64,000 nt of DNA, from positions 843,501 through 907,500 of the forward strand of contig NZ_CP034346.1 of the NCBI RefSeq assembly GCF_003991425.1, written 5' to 3'. The stretch's first letter is position 1; every line of letters starts with the position of its first letter. Under the pieces are notes generated by a model. The model made no database searches. It was not told the origin of the DNA and worked only from the letters and a program-made list of their open reading frames with translations. This stretch comes from Paenibacillus lutimineralis (lineage in GTDB: Bacteria > Bacillota > Bacilli > Paenibacillales > Paenibacillaceae). The position numbers and the translations under genes were made by a program. Positions 8,886-16,278 of the stretch are shown piece after piece.

Positions 8886-8920
8886 TTTTTGCCAAGGTTG
8901 TTCAAAAAGTTCGCTTTTGA
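8886..8920 (-). repeat. Possible terminal fragment of repeat family B
   Basis: On the minus strand, ATCAAAAGCGAACTTTTTG resembles the right end of the long family-B copy (ATCAAAAGTGGACTCAG, 43239-43255). Its outer part GTTCAAAAAGTTC mirrors the left end of other copies. It lies just upstream of the flavoprotein gene start. The match is short. Confidence 0.3.
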
Positions 8921-9087
8921 TACTCCTCTTATTTGCAGTATTCCAACAATAATTTATAGGATATCATATATTATAGACATTCTAAAAAGGGGTTAGTGTT
9001 TATCTGAAATAAGAATTATTGTAAAACTTTGTCGGCTATGCTTTAATCAATGATAGATTGGTATTCTTCCGCCTGAGGAGGGAGAAG

Positions 9088-10788
9088 ATGGTTGAATTCA
9101 GGGAGATTCTACTGCAATTCCTGATCGCTTGTCTGCCTGCTTTTTTGTTCCCACTTCTGTATGAGAAAACTTCTAGAATTCCTCAGCCCAATGGCCGCCA
9201 AGCTTATCAGACGGCTTACTCCATGGGATTGACATATACATGCACCTTCAGCATGCTGCTATGCTCATTATTCCCTAGCTATGTATGGAATGGGATCCCG
9301 ATTAACTTCGGGATATTGCCGCTCTTCGCGCTCATGCTGTACGGCAAACTGAGGGAAGGGATCATCCTTGCCGTTCTGTATTTACTGCTCTATCCGCTCT
9401 ATGCCGTAAGGTTTACGGTTCTGGAGTTTCTGCTTGAGACAGGGGTGTTCCTCTATCCCTTTGTACTATTAAACGCTAATTATTTCAAGAGAATTGGCCG
9501 CCGCGGCAAAGTGGCTGTATTAACGGTTATCTTTGCTATCGGAGAGATGGTTATCACCGTATCACCCTATATTATAGAAGAAACAAAGGTTGAGCTTGGC
9601 GCGATCGTAACGATTATTGCCAATATTCTGGTATCCGTACTGGCTGGAAGCTTGTTCGTACATATAATAGAGACGACGATGGAGAAGGAGAAGCTGCGTG
9701 AGCAGGTCATGCATTTATCGAGGAAATATTTCCGTGAGGCGGAGACGCTACAGCAGATGATGGATGCTGCACCGCTAAGTATCACTCTGCTGGATCAAAA
9801 AGGGAGAATTGTGTCCGTTAACGATGCATTTCTTCAATTTTACCGTCTAAGCCGTCCCAGTGGGACCCGTGATGACTTGATCCGAAAGGAGATGGAGAAG
9901 GTCATGCAGGGCCTCGATTTTGAAATCATCGCCTCCCGGGCAGAGCAGACGCTGGAGGGGAACGTCAAAACATCGGAAATCTTGCAAAGCGCTGACCGCG
10001 TCTTCTACGCGACCACCTCCCCAATTACGAAGATGCATACAAATGAGAACATCGGGGCCGTCATTATCGTACAGGATATAACTGAGCTGGAGGCGCTGCG
10101 GATGGAATTAAATCATGTGGAGCGTCTTGGTCTGGTTGGTCAAATGGCAGCGAGTATTACGCATGAAATCAGAAATCCGATGGCCGTCGTTCGCGGTTTT
10201 CTGCAATTGATGCGGGAGAAAAGCCCGGCTTCATTAGAGCATTATTACCGCATTGTGATGGAGGAGTTGGACCGGGCTAACGGAATAATTAATGACTTCC
10301 TATCACTTGCTCAGAATCGGGTTGTCAAGATGGAACTGTATAGATTGCATGAGATCATCTCGGAGCTGACTCCTCTATTGTGGGCGGATGCCAACCTGCG
10401 GGGGCAGAGCATTGAGGTGCGCCTCGACGAGAACGCGCCGCTTCTTATGCTTAATCATAAAGAGATCAAGCAGCTCATTCTCAACCTTGGTCGCAATGCC
10501 ATGGAGGCGATGGGAGAGAAGGGCAAATTAACGCTGGAAATGAAGCTTCAGCCAGATGGCGTTGAACTGTATGTTACGGATACGGGTCCAGGAATTCCAA
10601 CTGCACAGAAGGAGAGACTGTTCGAACCATTCTTCACGACGAAGAGCAAGGGGACAGGCCTGGGTCTGTCGCTATGCCTAAGCATTATGGAGCGGCATGG
10701 CGGAAGAATCAACGTTGAATCGGAAGAAGGGTTGGGAACGACATTTATCGTGTTTTTCCCATTTGTTTCCGAACGGATCGAGGCTTAG
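9088..10788 (+). CDS. PAS-containing membrane sensor histidine kinase
   Basis: A 566-residue sensor kinase. Residues about 5-210 hold five or six hydrophobic helices resembling the 5TM receptor type found in LytS and KinB relatives. A PAS domain spans about 225-330 ('APLSITLLDQKGRIVSVNDA'). The HisKA box is 'SITHEIRNPMAVVRG' with phospho-acceptor H359. The ATPase domain has N box 'NLGRNAMEAM', G1 'DTGPGIP' and 'FEPFFTTKSKGTGLGLSL'. ATG 9088 has RBS GAGGAGGGAG; the TTG 30 nt upstream lacks one. No response regulator gene is adjacent. The overall form recalls sporulation kinases such as KinB, which feed a distant phosphorelay, but that assignment is inference. Confidence 0.88.
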   Translation: MVEFREILLQFLIACLPAFLFPLLYEKTSRIPQPNGRQAYQTAYSMGLTYTCTFSMLLCSLFPSYVWNGIPINFGILPLFALMLYGKLREGIILAVLYLLLYPLYAVRFTVLEFLLETGVFLYPFVLLNANYFKRIGRRGKVAVLTVIFAIGEMVITVSPYIIEETKVELGAIVTIIANILVSVLAGSLFVHIIETTMEKEKLREQVMHLSRKYFREAETLQQMMDAAPLSITLLDQKGRIVSVNDAFLQFYRLSRPSGTRDDLIRKEMEKVMQGLDFEIIASRAEQTLEGNVKTSEILQSADRVFYATTSPITKMHTNENIGAVIIVQDITELEALRMELNHVERLGLVGQMAASITHEIRNPMAVVRGFLQLMREKSPASLEHYYRIVMEELDRANGIINDFLSLAQNRVVKMELYRLHEIISELTPLLWADANLRGQSIEVRLDENAPLLMLNHKEIKQLILNLGRNAMEAMGEKGKLTLEMKLQPDGVELYVTDTGPGIPTAQKERLFEPFFTTKSKGTGLGLSLCLSIMERHGGRINVESEEGLGTTFIVFFPFVSERIEA

Positions 10789-10803
10789 GCTTTATAGTAG
10801 TTG

Positions 10804-10831
10804 TTGCTTTCCTGATGGCGAAATGTATAAT
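10804..10831 (+). promoter_or_regulatory. Candidate sigma-A promoter for the bacilliredoxin gene
   Basis: TTGCTT (10804-10809), a 16-nt spacer and a perfect TATAAT (10826-10831) lie 65 nt upstream of the ATG at 10897. Confidence 0.55.
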
Positions 10832-10896
10832 TAATTATAGTTTGAAGTGATATTAATCATATTAACAATACAGTAGGTCATGAGGAGTGAAGATAA

Positions 10897-11331
10897 ATGT
10901 CAATGTCATATGATCAATATATGAGAGAAATGATTCAACCAATGCGTGATGAGCTGACAACCTTGGGTATTAAGGAGCTTAGAACTCCTGAGGAAGTAGA
11001 AGCAGCATTGCCAACAGCTACAGGAACTGCGCTGGTTGTAGTGAACTCGGTGTGTGGTTGTGCAGCTGGACAATGCCGTCCGGGTGTAGCCCAAGCTCTG
11101 CAGAATGAGCTGCTTCCAGATCAGTTGTTCACCGTATTTGCTGGTCAAGATAAGGAAGCGACTGCCAAAGCGCGGGAATACTTTGCGCCTTACGCTCCGT
11201 CTTCGCCATCCATCGCCCTGATGAAAGATGGGGAGCTTGTACATTTTATCGAGCGTCATCAGATCGAGGATCGTTCCGCAGCAGAGATCGCTGCTGATTT
11301 GACGAGTGCGTTCGATCGTTTTTGCAAATAA
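10897..11331 (+). CDS. Bacilliredoxin, BrxA/BrxB (YphP/YqiW) family
   Basis: A 144-residue thioredoxin-fold protein with the atypical active site C53-G-C55 in 'VVVNSVCGCAAGQCRPG', the hallmark of this family. Bacilliredoxins remove bacillithiol from S-bacillithiolated proteins after oxidative stress, and C53 is expected to attack the mixed disulfide. The length matches the family at about 144-145 residues. RBS GAGGAG lies ten nt before the first ATG; a second ATG two codons on (10903) is also possible. It has its own promoter and terminator, so it is monocistronic. Its presence implies that the organism makes bacillithiol, in line with a Bacillales origin. Confidence 0.95.
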   Translation: MSMSYDQYMREMIQPMRDELTTLGIKELRTPEEVEAALPTATGTALVVVNSVCGCAAGQCRPGVAQALQNELLPDQLFTVFAGQDKEATAKAREYFAPYAPSSPSIALMKDGELVHFIERHQIEDRSAAEIAADLTSAFDRFCK

Positions 11332-11354
11332 GTAATCAGCGATAGTAATGCTTC

Positions 11355-11404
11355 AATCCGTCCCTCGGTCCGGTAGCCCGGTACTACGCAGGGGCGGATT
11401 TTTA
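11355..11404 (+). terminator. Terminator after the bacilliredoxin gene
   Basis: The stem AATCCGTCCCT / AGGGGCGGATT (11355-11365 with 11390-11400) is followed by TTTTAC. A smaller CCGGTAGCCCGG hairpin sits within the loop. Confidence 0.8.
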
Positions 11405-11446
11405 CATGTTCTATCGGCTGGAGATTGAGATCGCTTTGTAAAGAAG

Positions 11447-11492
11447 AAAGCAGTTCTTCCGCTGCGTTAAGGCAGGTGAAGAACTGCTTTTC
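11447..11492. terminator. Bidirectional terminator between convergent genes
   Basis: The 13-bp perfect stem AAAGCAGTTCTTC / GAAGAACTGCTTT (11447-11459 with 11478-11490) has T-rich sequence on both sides. It probably ends the AraC-family gene transcribed from the right. Confidence 0.8.
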
Positions 11493-11508
11493 TATAAGAT
11501 AGTAAGGA

Positions 11509-12414
11509 TTATGCTTGACGGCCAGCGGCTGGCTGAACAGGGATGTAAATGTCCATCACCTTATCTGTCTCGCCCCAGCAGCGTTCGTCGTACCATTCGA
11601 AATCGGGCGCATAGGCTTGCTCGTACCCGGAGGTAGGGAACCAATCGCGGAAGATTGCCCCCCATGTCTCTTGGATGGCTGTGCTGAATTGCTCATGATC
11701 CGCAGGAGGCGTGGTGAAGATCGCGTAAGTTGCTTCAGGGATAAAGTACTCGACTAATCCTTCCGGTACGGCGGTTTCGTTATCTGCTTCAAAGCCGATA
11801 ATATAACGGAAGGAGCCGTCTTCATCGATGGCGGTGCATACGCCAAGCTCGACATTAGGATTTTTCTTGCCGGGAACGCGCTCTCTCCATTGCTCGCGCA
11901 TATAGTCCTGCCAAAATACAGGTATTTCCTTATGATTCTGGCCATCAATCGTTGACGTAGCCAGCGAGAAGCCAATAATTCTCATTGCGGGCAATGTCTC
12001 AATACGGTGTTGCATACGATAATCACTCCAATTCAATGTAATAGATTCTTCCGACAGCAGGGGGACTGCTCTTGGAACGACAAAAGGTGGAAAGCCTTGC
12101 TTACGGCAGTCTGAAGGCAATATGCCGTACATTTTGCGGAACGCACGGGTGAAGGTCTCATGAGAACCGAAGCCGCATTCGATCGCAATATCCAGCACTT
12201 TACGGTCCGTATAGGCCAGCAGTTCAGCGGCATTGGACAGGCGCCGTTTGCGAATATAATTCGATACGGTTTCGCCCATAAAATACTGGAAGGTGCGGTG
12301 GAAATGGTACTCCGAGTAAAACATCGCTTGGGCGATTCCTTTTAAGCTAAGATCTTGTTCCAGATGTTCCTCGATATAGTCGATACTTTGTAAGACAAGG
12401 TTGTGATTGTTCAT
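11509..12414 (-). CDS. AraC family regulator with GyrI-like effector-binding domain
   Basis: A 301-residue transcription factor. Residues about 8-105 are a double helix-turn-helix of the AraC/XylS/Rob type ('LKGIAQAMFYSEYHFHRTFQ' and 'DIAIECGFGSHETFTRAFRK'). Residues about 125-300 form a GyrI-like ligand-binding domain, as in Rob and the BmrR or SbmC families. Such proteins usually respond to amphipathic drugs or small metabolites and activate efflux or detoxification genes. The RBS is GGAGGAAG. It is not adjacent to an obvious target and may act on its own promoter or elsewhere. A stand-alone GyrI-like gene occurs at the far end of the window. Confidence 0.9.
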   Translation of the reverse strand: MNNHNLVLQSIDYIEEHLEQDLSLKGIAQAMFYSEYHFHRTFQYFMGETVSNYIRKRRLSNAAELLAYTDRKVLDIAIECGFGSHETFTRAFRKMYGILPSDCRKQGFPPFVVPRAVPLLSEESITLNWSDYRMQHRIETLPAMRIIGFSLATSTIDGQNHKEIPVFWQDYMREQWRERVPGKKNPNVELGVCTAIDEDGSFRYIIGFEADNETAVPEGLVEYFIPEATYAIFTTPPADHEQFSTAIQETWGAIFRDWFPTSGYEQAYAPDFEWYDERCWGETDKVMDIYIPVQPAAGRQA

Positions 12415-12740
12415 GAACTTCCTCCAGACCGGTCTATGTTCTAAGTATAGAATAGGACGGATTGAGCCTCTTGACGTTTCTTGCTCTTGAACGCAAAACG
12501 GATGAGTGTGTACGAGTTTACAAGTTTATCCTTGGATTATAGCATGATAATTTTCACCAGGCTTTCCTTCATAATGGCTTCCCTGTACAATGTGGGTAGT
12601 CCAAGCAAGGATGTACGTTGGAATCATGGAATTTTATCTCTAACATCCGGTTGGAGGTTTTGTATGTAGCCCGAGTACGGCTATAGAGGACAGGCAATGA
12701 TTGGTATGAAATCAGGCAGATGAGGAAGAAGGGAACCCTG
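12415..12740. other. Intergenic region between divergent araC-type gene and acpS
   Basis: About 325 nt without a credible gene. A short frame at 12481-12669 has no ribosome binding site and no recognisable protein features. TATACT-like sequence near 12445 on the minus strand may belong to the AraC-type promoter, but no convincing -35 is visible. Nothing else was recognised. Confidence 0.5.
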
Positions 12741-13133
12741 TTGATATATGGAGTCGGCCATGATGTGGTTGAAATCGAACGAATCAGACAGATGCTGGAC
12801 AGTAGTGCCGGAGACAAGTTCGCTTGGCGGATACTGACATCTGCTGAATATGAACTGCCGGGCAGGGTTAAGCGCCCTGCTGAATTTCTTGCCGGCCGCT
12901 TTGCGGCCAAAGAAGCGGTCAGTAAAGCTTTTGGCTGCGGGATTGGCAAGACGCTTGGATTTAAGGATATCGAGGTTGTGCCGGATGCAAACGGCAAGCC
13001 GTCGGTATATTTGCAGCCTGAGGCTTGGGAACGTCTCGGATTATCTGCTCCAGATCGTTATGTGGTGCATATCAGCATTACGCATGAGCGCCAACTGGCC
13101 TCCGCCTTCGCCGTGGTGGAGAGAATGAGTTAA
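12741..13133 (+). CDS. acpS: Holo-[acyl-carrier-protein] synthase
   Basis: A 130-residue AcpS-type phosphopantetheinyl transferase. It moves 4'-phosphopantetheine from CoA to the serine of apo-ACP, activating fatty acid synthesis. The Mg2+-binding aspartate lies in 'GVGHDVVEIERI' and the glutamate in 'LAGRFAAKEAVSKAFG'. 'SITHERQLASAFAVVE' closes the domain. The start is taken as TTG at 12741. It gives the usual short N-terminus and has AAGGG seven nt upstream. The in-frame ATG at 12720 would add seven residues without a good ribosome binding site. It is followed by mutY 37 nt downstream on the same strand. Confidence 0.93.
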   Translation: MIYGVGHDVVEIERIRQMLDSSAGDKFAWRILTSAEYELPGRVKRPAEFLAGRFAAKEAVSKAFGCGIGKTLGFKDIEVVPDANGKPSVYLQPEAWERLGLSAPDRYVVHISITHERQLASAFAVVERMS

Positions 13134-13170
13134 TACGGCGGTTTATCAGAGGGGGAGGATCAATACAATT

Positions 13171-14358
13171 ATGCAGGAAAGCAAGGAGAGTAAGCTGTAT
13201 TTCAGCAAGGAATTGTTGGGCTGGTATGAGACAGCGAAGCGCGATCTCCCATGGAGGCGCCATCGCAATCCTTATTATATATGGGTCTCGGAAATTATGC
13301 TGCAGCAGACAAGGGTTGACACGGTGATCCCGTATTTTCAGCGCTTTATTGAGCGATTTCCCACGATCCAGGCTCTGGCGGAGGCGCCGGAGGAAGATGT
13401 ATTGAAATGCTGGGAGGGGCTTGGCTATTATTCGCGGGCTCGTAATTTGCAGGCAGCAGCCCAGCAGGTGATGGAACGTCACGGCGGTATCGTACCGGAT
13501 AACAAGAAAGATGTATCGGCCCTGAAGGGGGTCGGCCCTTATACTTCGGGAGCTATCCTTAGCATCGCCTACAATCAGCCGGAACCGGCGGTGGATGGCA
13601 ATGTTATGCGCGTTCTGTCGCGGTATTTCCTGATCGAAGAAGATATTATGAAGACCGGTACGCGAACGCTGATGGAGGATCTGGCGACCGAGCTGATTCC
13701 TCTGGGTCGCGCCGGTGACTTTAATCAGGCGCTGATGGAGCTCGGCGCTCTGATCTGTACCCCCAAATCACCGCAGTGTCTGATCTGCCCGGTGATGGTG
13801 CATTGCGCCGGCCGCCTGGAAGGGGCGGAGGACCGCCTACCGGTGAAGAGCAAGGCGAAGCCGCCGCGGCCGGAGTACCGGCTCGTCGCCCTGGTCGAGG
13901 GCGACGGAGAGCAGTCCGGGCGCGTGCTCGTCCGCCGGCGCCCAGATTCGGGGCTGCTCGCCCGAATGTGGGAGCTGCCCCACATCCCAGCAGCGGCGGA
14001 GCCCGGTGAGGGGGCCGGCCTGCCGGACGGCCCGGCGATGGACAGGCTCGCTGCTGTACTAGGCGGTGCGGGCGTACTGGCCGCGCCGCAGGGAGCCCTG
14101 ATGGAAGCGGAGCATACGTTCAGTCATATTCATTGGAATATGCGCGTCTTCCGCTTCCAGCAGGTGGATGGCCGTGGCGGCGAGCGAACGGCCGTGGCTG
14201 AGTCCGCTTCCGCATATGAAGCGAACGGTGATGTGGCAGGTCCGAACACAGGCCATGACTCGGTTGAATATCGCTGGATTACGAAGGAGGATATGGGAGA
14301 ACTGGCTTTTCCTAATGTTTTTATTCGCATCCTGAATCAATACTTCTCTATGAAATAA
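13171..14358 (+). CDS. mutY: A/G-specific adenine DNA glycosylase MutY
   Basis: A 395-residue base-excision repair enzyme that removes adenine mispaired with 8-oxoguanine. The catalytic pair is E41 ('VSEIMLQQTRVDT') and D142 ('AVDGNVMRVLSR'). The helix-hairpin-helix is 'LKGVGPYTSGAIL' (118-130). The [4Fe-4S] cysteines are C196, C203, C206 and C212 with C-x6-C-x2-C-x5-C spacing. The C-terminal NUDIX-like domain that recognises 8-oxoG runs from about 230. It contains a markedly GC-rich stretch (13800-14110) coding Arg/Pro/Gly/Ala-rich sequence, unlike the rest. RBS GGGGGAGG precedes the ATG. It probably shares a transcript with acpS. Confidence 0.95.
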   Translation: MQESKESKLYFSKELLGWYETAKRDLPWRRHRNPYYIWVSEIMLQQTRVDTVIPYFQRFIERFPTIQALAEAPEEDVLKCWEGLGYYSRARNLQAAAQQVMERHGGIVPDNKKDVSALKGVGPYTSGAILSIAYNQPEPAVDGNVMRVLSRYFLIEEDIMKTGTRTLMEDLATELIPLGRAGDFNQALMELGALICTPKSPQCLICPVMVHCAGRLEGAEDRLPVKSKAKPPRPEYRLVALVEGDGEQSGRVLVRRRPDSGLLARMWELPHIPAAAEPGEGAGLPDGPAMDRLAAVLGGAGVLAAPQGALMEAEHTFSHIHWNMRVFRFQQVDGRGGERTAVAESASAYEANGDVAGPNTGHDSVEYRWITKEDMGELAFPNVFIRILNQYFSMK

Positions 14359-14391
14359 GGCTGGCGCAGAGCTAATCTGCCGCCGCTTATG

Positions 14392-14450
14392 ACAAGAAGC
14401 AGTCTAGGCAGGACATTCGATGAATGTCTTCGGCCGAGGCTGCTTCTTGT
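14392..14450. terminator. Long hairpin after mutY
   Basis: ACAAGAAGCAG (14392-14402) pairs with CTGCTTCTTGT (14440-14450), with further imperfect pairing inside. No U-tract follows. It lies between mutY and a convergent small gene and probably serves as a shared transcript end. Confidence 0.45.
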
Positions 14451-14505
14451 TATGACTGAGCGTATTCATTAATTGCTGCAAATATTGTTGTAAGTTGAAA
14501 CTTCC

Positions 14506-14721
14506 TTAGTCGCCAATCATGCGATTTTCGACACTTTTCATCGTATTCTGCTGATCTGGCTCGCGGTGCTGCTCCGGACTTGTCTGGCCTGAATCGACAG
14601 GCGTATCGCCGCTGACACTACGGGCGAAGTTGGTGAACTGCGCTTTATGCTGATCCTGTTTATGTTTGGCTTTAAGCAGCTCCTTTGGATCATTGCTAAG
14701 GTTCGAATGGTTATTGTCCAT
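14506..14721 (-). CDS. Small hydrophilic protein of unknown function
   Basis: This 71-residue protein was not recognised. It is highly polar, rich in Asn, Gln, Lys, His and Ser, with no hydrophobic segment and no cysteine, so it is probably soluble and disordered. A very good ribosome binding site, GGAGGAAATAATCA, precedes the ATG, which argues for a real gene. The composition resembles small Bacillales spore-associated or stress proteins, but no family motif supports that. It is monocistronic, convergent with mutY, and faces a large AT-rich regulatory-looking gap upstream. Confidence 0.6.
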   Translation of the reverse strand: MDNNHSNLSNDPKELLKAKHKQDQHKAQFTNFARSVSGDTPVDSGQTSPEQHREPDQQNTMKSVENRMIGD

Positions 14722-14947
14722 TGATTATTTCCTCCATCCATTGTGTGATTGGGTGAGATATATGGTTAAGCTGCCGGTTCGTTCATTAGTATGTGTTATT
14801 TGCCAAAAAATTAAAGATGACTTACAAATTCATTAAGCCAATGATGCTTTTTCTTTGAATTTGAACAAAAATGGTTTCATTCAGAGGTATAATAGACTTT
14901 GTAAGTAGAGTGTTAAAATGAGAGAGTGAATCATTAAACTAGCAGAT

Positions 14948-14960
14948 TGAAACAGTTTCA
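14948..14960. promoter_or_regulatory. Inverted repeat TGAAAC-A-GTTTCA
   Basis: Perfect 6-bp arms around one central base, a typical operator for a dimeric repressor. The half-site resembles IclR/KdgR-type boxes. The binding protein is unknown. Confidence 0.4.
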
Positions 14961-14995
14961 TTTCCGGTAATGGAAATAAATGATGGCAAAATTAA

Positions 14996-15023
14996 TGTAA
15001 ACGCTTAATATAAAGCGCTTTCA
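14996..15023. promoter_or_regulatory. Tandem cre-like sites
   Basis: TGTAAACGCTTAAT (14996-15009) and ATAAAGCGCTTTCA (15010-15023) abut exactly. Each matches about 12 of 14 positions of the catabolite-responsive element TGWAANCGNTNWCA. They lie 158 nt upstream of the GNAT gene, so CcpA control is possible but unproven. Confidence 0.4.
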
Positions 15024-15180
15024 GAAGAAAAATGGTGTATTTCCACGATAAATATGCTTTAATGGACAAAGAGACTATTTTTTCTCGTTTTTTGTCTGGA
15101 TTTGAATTGTTTCAGTTTTGTAAAAATGGGAGGACATTTTTACATAATCTATCTTGCGAAAAGAAAAGGGAGATCATAGC

Positions 15181-15621
15181 ATGCGTATTCGTTCCTTTCA
15201 GTTGAGTGATGCTAATCAAGTGATGGAGCTTTTGCAAGTGGCCTTATCGGAAGATTGTTGTGAAGACACAAAGCGGGCATTTGCCAGGCAATTGTCTTGG
15301 GACTCAGACTTAATTGTAATTGCTGAAGTGGACGAGGAAATCGTTGGTGCATTGATCGGTACAATCGACAATAATGTAGGTTGTATCTACCGCACGGTTG
15401 TTCATCCAGAATATCGTCATCAAGGTATAGCAACCGGACTTGTGAATGGGATGGAGCAACGCTTCAAACAGCGCAAGGTTAGCAAGATTGTGATTGCCGG
15501 AGACGAACATAATAAAGCAATCGCACCTTTGTATGAGACCTTAGGGTACGGCGCCAGTAAATTTTTGGAGGCGTTCCAGAAGCTTAGCATTGCTGCTGTT
15601 CAATCCTTGTCAGGATCATAG
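15181..15621 (+). CDS. GNAT family N-acetyltransferase
   Basis: A 146-residue acetyltransferase of the GCN5-related fold. The acetyl-CoA pyrophosphate loop is 'VVHPEYRHQGIATGLV' (about 76-91), preceded by the beta-strand 'VGCIYRTVV'. The C-terminal 'NKAIAPLYETLGY' is the usual last motif. The substrate cannot be told from sequence; small-molecule and protein N-acetylation are both common in this family. ATG 15181 is preferred because AAGGGAGA precedes it. An upstream in-frame start at 15154 lacks a ribosome binding site. It is monocistronic, after a long regulatory-looking upstream region. Confidence 0.85.
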   Translation: MRIRSFQLSDANQVMELLQVALSEDCCEDTKRAFARQLSWDSDLIVIAEVDEEIVGALIGTIDNNVGCIYRTVVHPEYRHQGIATGLVNGMEQRFKQRKVSKIVIAGDEHNKAIAPLYETLGYGASKFLEAFQKLSIAAVQSLSGS

Positions 15622-15814
15622 GAATTTATGCATTTTTTGATTTTTTTATAAAGAATATCCAATATTGATATTTTTAGGCATGTCTGGCTACCCGTTGCAA
15701 AAGGGAACCGGATATGCTTTTCTATTATATAGGGATTTTATACAGCTTAGAAATCAAGGGGCATTCGGCTTTGTCTGCAGGCCCAGGGTGCTGCCCAGAG
15801 CTGGAGGTAGAAGA

Positions 15815-16252
15815 GTGAAGGAAATTTCGATATATACGGATGGTGCCTGTTCGGGCAATCCCGGCCCAGGGGGATGGGGCGCCATTCTTTTATATAAAGG
15901 GCATCGCAAAGAGCTGTCCGGCGGCGAGAAGCTGACCACGAATAATCGGATGGAGATCCAGGCTGTGATCTCGGCGCTTACCGAGCTGAAGGAGCCATGT
16001 CAGGCGAAGGTGTACAGTGATTCTGCCTATGTAGTCAATTGCTTCCAGCAAGGCTGGATACGCGGCTGGCTGAGGAATGGTTGGAAGAACAGCAAGAATC
16101 AGCCGACCCAGAACAAGGATCTATGGCAGGAGCTATGGCGCTTAATGGGCATCCATCAGGTCGAGTACATCAAGGTTAAGGGACATAGCGATAATGAATT
16201 GAACAATCATTGTGATTTTCTTGCCCGTGAAGCAATCAAACGCTTATCTTAA
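15815..16252 (+). CDS. rnhA: Ribonuclease HI
   Basis: A 145-residue type 1 RNase H that cleaves the RNA strand of RNA-DNA hybrids. All four Mg2+-binding acidic residues are present at E. coli-like positions: D9 ('IYTDGACSGNPGPGG'), E47 ('NNRMEIQAV'), D69 ('VYSDSAYVV') and D134 ('NHCDFLA'). The flexible-loop histidine lies in 'VKGHSDNEL'. The start is GTG 15815, which has GGAGG seven nt upstream and gives the canonical N-terminus. A longer frame back to 15665 has no family similarity. The length matches classical RNase HI. The stop lies 26 nt before queG, so the two are likely co-transcribed. Confidence 0.95.
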   Translation: MKEISIYTDGACSGNPGPGGWGAILLYKGHRKELSGGEKLTTNNRMEIQAVISALTELKEPCQAKVYSDSAYVVNCFQQGWIRGWLRNGWKNSKNQPTQNKDLWQELWRLMGIHQVEYIKVKGHSDNELNNHCDFLAREAIKRLS

Positions 16253-16278
16253 TGAACAGACATCAAGGAGGGACAAGC

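Larger units (their letters stand above)
14722..15180. other. AT-rich intergenic region with palindromes and cre-like sites
   Basis: About 460 nt without a gene. It holds TGAAACAGTTTCA, an inverted repeat centred on A (14948-14960), and two adjacent cre-like sequences (14996-15023). A weak T-rich hairpin (GACAAA..TTTGTC, about 15066-15106) follows. A perfect TATAAT lies near 14889-14894 without a good -35 at standard spacing. The region could encode a leader or small RNA, which is not shown. Confidence 0.4.

Noticed and set aside
12481..12669. 62-codon frame upstream of acpS
   Set aside because: It has no ribosome binding site, no protein features and lies in a divergent promoter region.
15665..15814. 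50-residue N-terminal extension of RNase HI
   Set aside because: The extension has no family similarity. GTG 15815 has GGAGG at ideal distance and gives E. coli-like residue positions.
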